This document shows, one piece after another, positions 59,799 to 64,000 of a DNA stretch of 64,000 nt (position 1 is its first letter; each line of letters opens with the position of its first letter). Below the pieces are notes generated by a model. The model was not told where the DNA came from and searched no databases. It saw only the letters and a program-made list of their open reading frames with translations. The stretch spans positions 512,007-576,006 of the forward strand of contig NZ_FMAG01000002.1 of the NCBI RefSeq assembly GCF_900094585.1, written 5' to 3'. The stretch is from Martinezella multihospitum. Lineage in GTDB: Bacteria; Pseudomonadota; Alphaproteobacteria; Rhizobiales; Rhizobiaceae. Made by a program: the position numbers and the translations under genes.

Positions 59799-60599
59799 AT
59801 GAAACGCCTATTGCTTGCTTCCTCACTCGTTCTTGCCGCGTCAGCTGCCTTTGCCGCGCAGCCGGAGCAGCCGGAGCAGCCGCCTGCCGGCTGGCCGCAA
59901 CTGCCGCCGAAAGCGCCGGTTTCGAAGATCAAGCTTGTGGAGCCGCATCTGCACGTCGATCGCGCGGGCAAGGGAGCGCCGCGCATCGCGCTTACCTTCG
60001 ATGCCTGCATGGGCAAGACCGATCCGCGCATTCTGAGCACCCTTGTCGATCAACGCATCCCGGCGACGATCTTCGTCACGGCGCGCTGGCTGCGCACAAA
60101 CCCGGACGCATTGAAGGTCTTCCTCGACCATCCCGATCTTTTCGAGCTGGAAAATCACGGGCAGAATCATATCCCCGCCGTCGATGCCCCGACCAAGGTT
60201 TACGGTATCGCTGCCGCCGGCTCGCCGCAGGCAGTCGCCCAGGAGGTGAAAGGCGGTGCGGACGCCATGATCGCAGCCGGCATTCCGCAGCCGCGCTGGT
60301 TCCGCGGTGCAACCGCGAAATACACGCCTGCCGCCATCATGCAGATCCGGGGCATGGGCTATCGGATCGCCGGTTATTCGGTGAATGGCGATAGCGGTTC
60401 GCTTCTGCCGGCCAAGATGGTGGAAAAGCAATACGCTTCCGCGAGGGATGGTGATGTCATCATCTCCCACATCAACCAGCCGACGCATGCGGCAGGCGAG
60501 GGGGTCGCTGCCAGCATCCTCGCGCTGAAGGCCAAGGGCGTCGATTTCGTTCGTCTGCAGGATATCCCCGAAAAGGGCGACGACGACACGACCAACTGA
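59799..60599 (+). CDS. Exported polysaccharide deacetylase family protein
   Basis: A 266-residue protein with a signal peptide (KRLLLASSLVLAASAAFAAQ) and a Gln/Pro-rich stretch, then a NodB-like deacetylase domain: ALTFDACMGKTDPRI carries the first Asp pair, ELENHGQNHIPAVD gives the two histidines of the H-x-x-x-H motif, and RWFRGATAKYTPAAIMQIRGMGYRIAGYSVNGD follows. It should remove N-acetyl groups from a sugar polymer in the periplasm. The ATG at 59799 is chosen by the signal peptide; no good ribosome binding site is seen. Confidence 0.85.
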   Translation: MKRLLLASSLVLAASAAFAAQPEQPEQPPAGWPQLPPKAPVSKIKLVEPHLHVDRAGKGAPRIALTFDACMGKTDPRILSTLVDQRIPATIFVTARWLRTNPDALKVFLDHPDLFELENHGQNHIPAVDAPTKVYGIAAAGSPQAVAQEVKGGADAMIAAGIPQPRWFRGATAKYTPAAIMQIRGMGYRIAGYSVNGDSGSLLPAKMVEKQYASARDGDVIISHINQPTHAAGEGVAASILALKAKGVDFVRLQDIPEKGDDDTTN

Positions 60600-60610
60600 G
60601 CGCTTGGGTG

Positions 60611-61783
60611 CTAGCCCGGCAGTTGCGGCTGGGCTTTTTCCTCGATGAAGAGCTCGTCGATGATGGCCATGACGATCAGCGACAGCGGCAGCGCCAGCAT
60701 GGCGCCGACCGCCCCCCACATCCATGTCCAGAAGATGATGGCGAGAAAGACGACGAAGGGATTGAGCTCCCATTGGCGGCCCATGACTGCGGGAAAGACG
60801 AGGTTCTCCACCGCCATATGCACTGCGAAGAACGCGACGGCGGGCGCGAGGCCGAAAATGATGTCCGAATGCGTGATGATGCCGGCGATCGCAAGCGCGA
60901 TCGTCATGGTCGTGACGCCGAGGAACGGGATGAAACTGGATACAAAGGCGAAAACGCCCCACAGCACCGGCACGCTCATTCCGCCGACATAGGCGATCAA
61001 GGTCATCGCGAGGCCGATCCCGGCATAGATCAGCGAAGCCGTCGCGAAATAGAAGCCGAGCACCCGCTCCACGGCATTGATGATGCGGATGGCGTTCAGT
61101 CGAGATGTCCTCGTGGAAAAGGTCATGATGATCGTCTTGCGCAGGCTTAGCCTGCCGGCAAGGAACAGCAGCAGGGCCGCAAAGAAGATCAGGATTTGCA
61201 CGATGGCCGGCGTCAGGCTGGTGGACACGACATGCAGCACGTTGCCGCTGTTCTCCAGCAGGGTGCTGATCGACATCGAGCTGCCTTGAAAGGTTTCGGA
61301 TGAAATGTGCAGCCATTTGAACCGGTCAAGATAGGGCATCAGCCGGTCGGATGTGCGCTGGAAGAAGTCGGGTGCCTGCTGTGCGAGCTTGGCGACCGGT
61401 CCGGCGAGCGCATTGATGATGAGGAAGATCACCAGCGCAACGCCGGATGAAAGAATGACGGCATTCAGAACGCGGGGAATGCCAAGCTTGCTGAGCCTTT
61501 CGGCTGCCAAGCCGAGGATCATCCCGACGACGACGGCAAGCGTCACCGGAATGAGGATCAGCGACATCGTGTAGACGGCGGTGAAGGCCAGCATCAGGAA
61601 GATGCCGATCGTGGCCCAGGAGGCGGCAATGTCGAGCTTGTCGCGGCCCCGCCGGTGGGAGAGACCGAAAATTTCCGTTTCGTCCTCTTGTGCATGGGAT
61701 GCGTTGCGATCGATTCCCGGACCGGCATCCTGCGTCGCGGTTGCTGCATCCGATCGGCCGGCGGCGATTTTGTCGAATTCCAT
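60611..61783 (-). CDS. AI-2E family transporter (PerM/TqsA-like)
   Basis: A 390-residue membrane protein with about eight helices: ATIGIFLMLAFTAVYTMSLILIPVTLAVVVGMILGL, VLNAVILSSGVALVIFLIINAL, VQILIFFAALLLFLAGR, and the C-terminal signature AVFSFIPFLGVTT-like AFVSSFIPFLGVTTMTIALAIAG, plus GAMLALPLSLIVMAIID. This is the PerM/AI-2E transporter family, whose substrates are mostly unproven despite the name. I start at the ATG 61783, since a terminator for the upstream VOC gene ends just before it. Confidence 0.85.
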   Translation of the reverse strand: MEFDKIAAGRSDAATATQDAGPGIDRNASHAQEDETEIFGLSHRRGRDKLDIAASWATIGIFLMLAFTAVYTMSLILIPVTLAVVVGMILGLAAERLSKLGIPRVLNAVILSSGVALVIFLIINALAGPVAKLAQQAPDFFQRTSDRLMPYLDRFKWLHISSETFQGSSMSISTLLENSGNVLHVVSTSLTPAIVQILIFFAALLLFLAGRLSLRKTIIMTFSTRTSRLNAIRIINAVERVLGFYFATASLIYAGIGLAMTLIAYVGGMSVPVLWGVFAFVSSFIPFLGVTTMTIALAIAGIITHSDIIFGLAPAVAFFAVHMAVENLVFPAVMGRQWELNPFVVFLAIIFWTWMWGAVGAMLALPLSLIVMAIIDELFIEEKAQPQLPG

Positions 61784-61830
61784 CCCCAGAAAGTTCCCCG
61801 AAGGCAGGATCGCCTCACTACTCCAACGCG

Positions 61831-61858
61831 AAAAGCCCGCCGCGGTTCCGCAACGGGC
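61831..61858 (-). terminator. Rho-independent terminator after the VOC dioxygenase-like gene
   Basis: On the minus strand GCCCGTTGCGG (61858-61848), loop AA, CCGCGGCGGGC (61845-61835) and TTTT form a terminator with two G-T wobbles, 30 bp after the VOC stop codon at 61888. Confidence 0.75.
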
Positions 61859-61887
61859 CTCCTTCTGAAGCATATTTGAAGCCGGTA

Positions 61888-62754
61888 TCAGGCGATCAGG
61901 TTGAGCCCGATACCCCATGGGTCGCGCAGCGATACGCCGCCGTCGCGCTTCTGCGTCTTGATTTCATGCTGTTCCAGGGCGGCGACGGCCTTGTCCAAGG
62001 CCGCCTTGTCGTTGAAGCGTAGCGTATAGTCGGAAAGGCCGGTCATATGCTCGCTGCGCACGCCGGCGCCGCGGCTGTTCCAGGTATTGGCGCCGAGATG
62101 ATGGTGATAGCCGCCGGTCGCAAGAAAAGTCGCGCCGGGATAGCGTGCGGCCATGACCTTCATGCCGAGGACGTCGCGATAGAAGGCGTTGGCTTCGGCG
62201 ACATCGCCAACCTGTAGATGGATATGGCCGATGGCCGACCCTTCGGCCATGCCGTCCCAGCGATCCTGCGGCGCGCTTTCGTAAAGCTTCTGCAGATCAA
62301 GCCGGAGCGTTGCCATCTCGACTGTGCCGTCGTCATGGAACGTCCATTCCTCATGCGGGCGATCGGCGTAGATTTCGATGCCGTTGCCTTCGGGGTCTGA
62401 CAGGTAAATGGCTTCGCTGACGATATGGTCCGAAGCACCTTCCAGCACCACATTCTCATGGGCGGCATGCCGGAGCCAGCGTGCAAGTTCCTGGCGGCTC
62501 GGCAACAGGAAGGCGGTATGGAACAGGCCGGCCGCCGTCTCTGGTGCGCGCACAGCCGCCCGATCGGTCGTCAGCGTCAGAAGGGGAAGACCGGCGACAC
62601 CGAGGACTTCGCCGCTGGCCGTCTTCTCGATCACCCTGAGGCCGAGCATGTCCTGATAGAAGCGGGATACCAGCCCCACGTCGGTAACGACGAGGTGCGA
62701 CTGGCCGACATAGGCGGGACGGGTCAGGGCGTAGGAGGGGGCAGTTTCGGTCAT
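61888..62754 (-). CDS. VOC-family protein resembling catechol 2,3-dioxygenase/CatE
   Basis: A 288-residue protein with two VOC modules: GQSHLVVTDVGLVSRFYQDMLGLRVIEKTASGEVLGVAGLPLLTL (residues 17-62) and SAIGHIHLQVGDVAEANAFYRDVLGMKVMAARYPGATFLATGGYHHHLGANTW, ending LRDPWGIGLNLIA. HIHLQV and YHHHLGANTW contain the His and the G-x-N-T-W motif of extradiol-type CatE-like proteins (first-domain GQSHLVV also gives a His). True ring-cleaving activity is not proven. The ATG at 62754 gives the MTETAPSYAL start. Confidence 0.85.
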   Translation of the reverse strand: MTETAPSYALTRPAYVGQSHLVVTDVGLVSRFYQDMLGLRVIEKTASGEVLGVAGLPLLTLTTDRAAVRAPETAAGLFHTAFLLPSRQELARWLRHAAHENVVLEGASDHIVSEAIYLSDPEGNGIEIYADRPHEEWTFHDDGTVEMATLRLDLQKLYESAPQDRWDGMAEGSAIGHIHLQVGDVAEANAFYRDVLGMKVMAARYPGATFLATGGYHHHLGANTWNSRGAGVRSEHMTGLSDYTLRFNDKAALDKAVAALEQHEIKTQKRDGGVSLRDPWGIGLNLIA

Positions 62755-63080
62755 GGTGTCAGTTCCAACCTTGGGATGGGGTCTTGAAAAGGCAACCGGC
62801 GTCGGCGGCAATGGCCGCCGGTGGCGGACGGGAGGGTTTCGCCGTTTGATATGCCTTTTTGATCCCCTGGTCCGCTGTACTTGCATATTCATATGGCGGA
62901 TTTCGATTGTTCACAGAAGACCATAAATTGCGGATTGAGCGTTCGCTTTCCATTGACAAGCGACGAGCAGGCCTATGGCAAGCCGTTCACGAAGATTGAT
63001 CGATGTGCGCGTTTGGCGCAGTTGTCTCCTCCTGTTTCTAGTGCAAGGATCGGTCTCGAACGAAAACGGAACCGGATGAA
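62755..63080. other. 326-bp intergenic region without recognisable gene
   Basis: This divergent spacer must contain the promoters of the VOC gene (minus) and the hemolysin III gene (plus). Reading frames here are short and lack family sequence; one 67-codon frame ends in an ATGA overlap with the next start but I do not accept it as coding. GGCCGCCGG-rich sequence in 62800-62830 looks like ordinary leader. No repeat or RNA gene is evident. Confidence 0.6.
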
Positions 63081-63749
63081 ATGACCGAATACAGAGGCAT
63101 CCGCTGGGCCTATGATCGCTATGAGATCATCGCAGACGGCATCGTCAATGGTGTCGGCGTGGTCTTCGCGCTGATCGGTGCCACCGTATTGATCTTCTAT
63201 GCGACGGTTTGGAGCTCCTACGGCGAAATTGCCGCCGCCTGGATCTATGGCGTCGGCCTGGTGCTGACGCTCGGAATGTCCTTCACCTATAATCTATGGC
63301 CCGTATCCAGGACGAAATGGTTTCTGCGCCGCTTCGACCACTCTTTCATCTATGTCCTGATCGCCGCTACCTACACGCCCTTTCTGGAGCGGGGATCCGA
63401 GGACCCGTTGCTGCTTGGCGTGCTGATAGCCGTCTGGGTTTTTGCGGCGTTCGGCATCGTCCTGAAAGTCCTTTTTCCGGGACGCTTCGACCGGCTGGCA
63501 ATCCTGCTCTACCTTGTAATGGGCTGGAGCGGCATCCTCGTCGCCAAGCCGGTTTCCACGCATATCCCCTTTGCCTCGATGCTGCTCATCGTCATCGGCG
63601 GCGTCATCTATTCGCTTGGCGTGATCTTTCACGTCTGGGAAAAACTGCGCTTCCAGAACGCCATCTGGCACGGTTTCGTCGTTGCCGCCGCCGCCGTGCA
63701 CTATTCTGCGGTGCTGACCTGCTTCAGCCTGTCGCCGGAAAACTTTTGA
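63081..63749 (+). CDS. Hemolysin III family membrane protein (YqfA/PAQR type)
   Basis: A 222-residue protein with seven hydrophobic helices. The family marks are DGIVNGVGVVFALIGA at helix 1, SFTYNLWP and FDHSFIYVLIAATYTPF (with the conserved Asp-His), and HVWEKLRFQNAIWHGFVVAAAAVHY (with the final His pair). PAQR/hemolysin III proteins carry a zinc-like site from these Asp/His residues and may act as hydrolases of lipid amides; function in bacteria is unclear. The 3' end overlaps a convergent gene by 26 bp. Confidence 0.88.
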   Translation: MTEYRGIRWAYDRYEIIADGIVNGVGVVFALIGATVLIFYATVWSSYGEIAAAWIYGVGLVLTLGMSFTYNLWPVSRTKWFLRRFDHSFIYVLIAATYTPFLERGSEDPLLLGVLIAVWVFAAFGIVLKVLFPGRFDRLAILLYLVMGWSGILVAKPVSTHIPFASMLLIVIGGVIYSLGVIFHVWEKLRFQNAIWHGFVVAAAAVHYSAVLTCFSLSPENF

Positions 63750-64000
63750 CGATCTCTGCCGTCGGCGTGCATTTCTTCGTCGAGCGCAGGCTGCGCACCA
63801 GGCGCATGACGATGGCATCGTAGCGCTGCATATCGGCCTTCGAATAATCCATCTGGAAGAAGGCGGCGGCACCGTTGCAGAGCGCAACCCCACGCACGTA
63901 GACGATGCGTCCCTGCCTGGTGCCGGAAAAGCTGATGCCGCGCGAGTTCGATTTCGAATAGGAAATCTTCCAGCCCTGGTCTCTGGCGAGCGCCACGCGT
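63724..64000 (-). CDS. C-terminal part of a hypothetical protein, cut by the window edge
   Basis: A minus-strand frame runs from the right edge to a stop at 63724, giving the last 91 or so residues. The visible sequence has a beta-strand-rich portion (WKISYSKSNSRGISFSGTRQGRIVYVRGVALCNGAAAFFQMDY) and a basic helix (MQRYDAIVMRLVRSLRS). I do not recognise a family. A GTG at 63996 is in frame, but the real start probably lies beyond the window. It overlaps the end of the hemolysin III gene by 26 bp. Confidence 0.6.
   Translation of the reverse strand, partial: RVALARDQGWKISYSKSNSRGISFSGTRQGRIVYVRGVALCNGAAAFFQMDYSKADMQRYDAIVMRLVRSLRSTKKCTPTAEIVKSFPATG

Noticed and set aside
62881..63084. A 67-codon frame ending in an ATGA overlap with the hemolysin III start
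   Set aside because: No ribosome site, no recognisable protein pattern and an implausible composition; the overlap alone is weak evidence.
1..64000. CRISPR arrays, tRNA or rRNA genes, integrases and transposases
   Set aside because: I looked for regularly spaced direct repeats, tRNA-like cloverleaf sequence and recombinase motifs and found none; the repeats present are inverted and dispersed.

Overview
The window looks like a chromosomal segment from an alphaproteobacterium of the family Rhizobiaceae, most likely Rhizobium itself. The GC content is high and the genes are densely packed on both strands. Several gene sets are typical of rhizobia: a liu/MCC leucine-degradation operon, separate mutA and mutB genes, dmeRF, and an ohrR-ohr pair. 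The intergenic DNA also carries dispersed palindromic elements of the kind common in rhizobia. The genus is inferred from protein and repeat style, not from a marker gene. I see no rRNA, tRNA, CRISPR array, integrase or transposase, so this is mainly backbone with a few accessory cassettes.

Positions 1-7.1 kb hold the leucine/isovalerate operon: isovaleryl-CoA dehydrogenase, methylcrotonyl-CoA carboxylase beta, a RidA protein, the biotin-carrying alpha subunit, HMG-CoA lyase and methylglutaconyl-CoA hydratase. Positions 7.1-13.2 kb hold a Tat-exported beta-helix repeat protein, a nitrilase-fold amidohydrolase, a DNA-ligase-associated exonuclease with its ATP-dependent ligase, and an exported alpha/beta hydrolase. 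Positions 13.2-17 kb encode methylmalonyl-CoA mutase (mutA-mutB) with a 186-bp palindromic element between the genes. Two L,D-transpeptidases follow (17.1-18.8 kb), then ohrR/ohr, a Xre/RES toxin-antitoxin pair, a MarR/DUF899 divergent pair and a VOC protein preceded by a good EcfG-type promoter (to 23.4 kb).

Positions 23.5-36.4 kb carry a HerA-like DUF853 ATPase, an unusual metallophosphoesterase, a glucose-6-phosphate dehydrogenase, a Tam methyltransferase, a TerC-CBS-CorC fusion, a zinc alcohol dehydrogenase, a branched-chain aminotransferase, a GNAT enzyme, a 40-residue membrane peptide, DUF1488 and an MFS pump. Positions 36.4-48.7 kb carry a PEBP protein coupled to the MFS gene, AraC and WYL regulators beside their likely targets, an Asp/Glu-racemase-like protein, Fe-superoxide dismutase, an ADPRibase-Mn-like phosphatase, a LysE exporter, two c-type cytochromes, a methyltransferase, a C39-like protein and a GNAT enzyme.

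Positions 48.9-54.3 kb hold metal and stress functions: a CadR/ZntR-like MerR regulator, dmeR with a textbook RcnR-type operator, the cobalt/nickel exporter dmeF, a Tat-exported class A beta-lactamase, a Ser-rich protein and SelO. Positions 54.3-64 kb hold ParDE, DUF1697, oligopeptidase B, DUF930, CbpM/CbpA, a polysaccharide deacetylase, an AI-2E-family transporter, a VOC dioxygenase-like protein, hemolysin III and a cut-off ORF.

The most interesting non-gene signal is a family of short hairpin elements at 25.06, 33.03, 45.03 and 49.81 kb. They share an 11-nt loop (GTG...CGG) while their stems change in compensating pairs. Two other, larger element types (15.4 and 23.4 kb) are built on the plan of an inverted repeat whose arms are themselves hairpins. 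I found no convincing wholly new multi-gene system.
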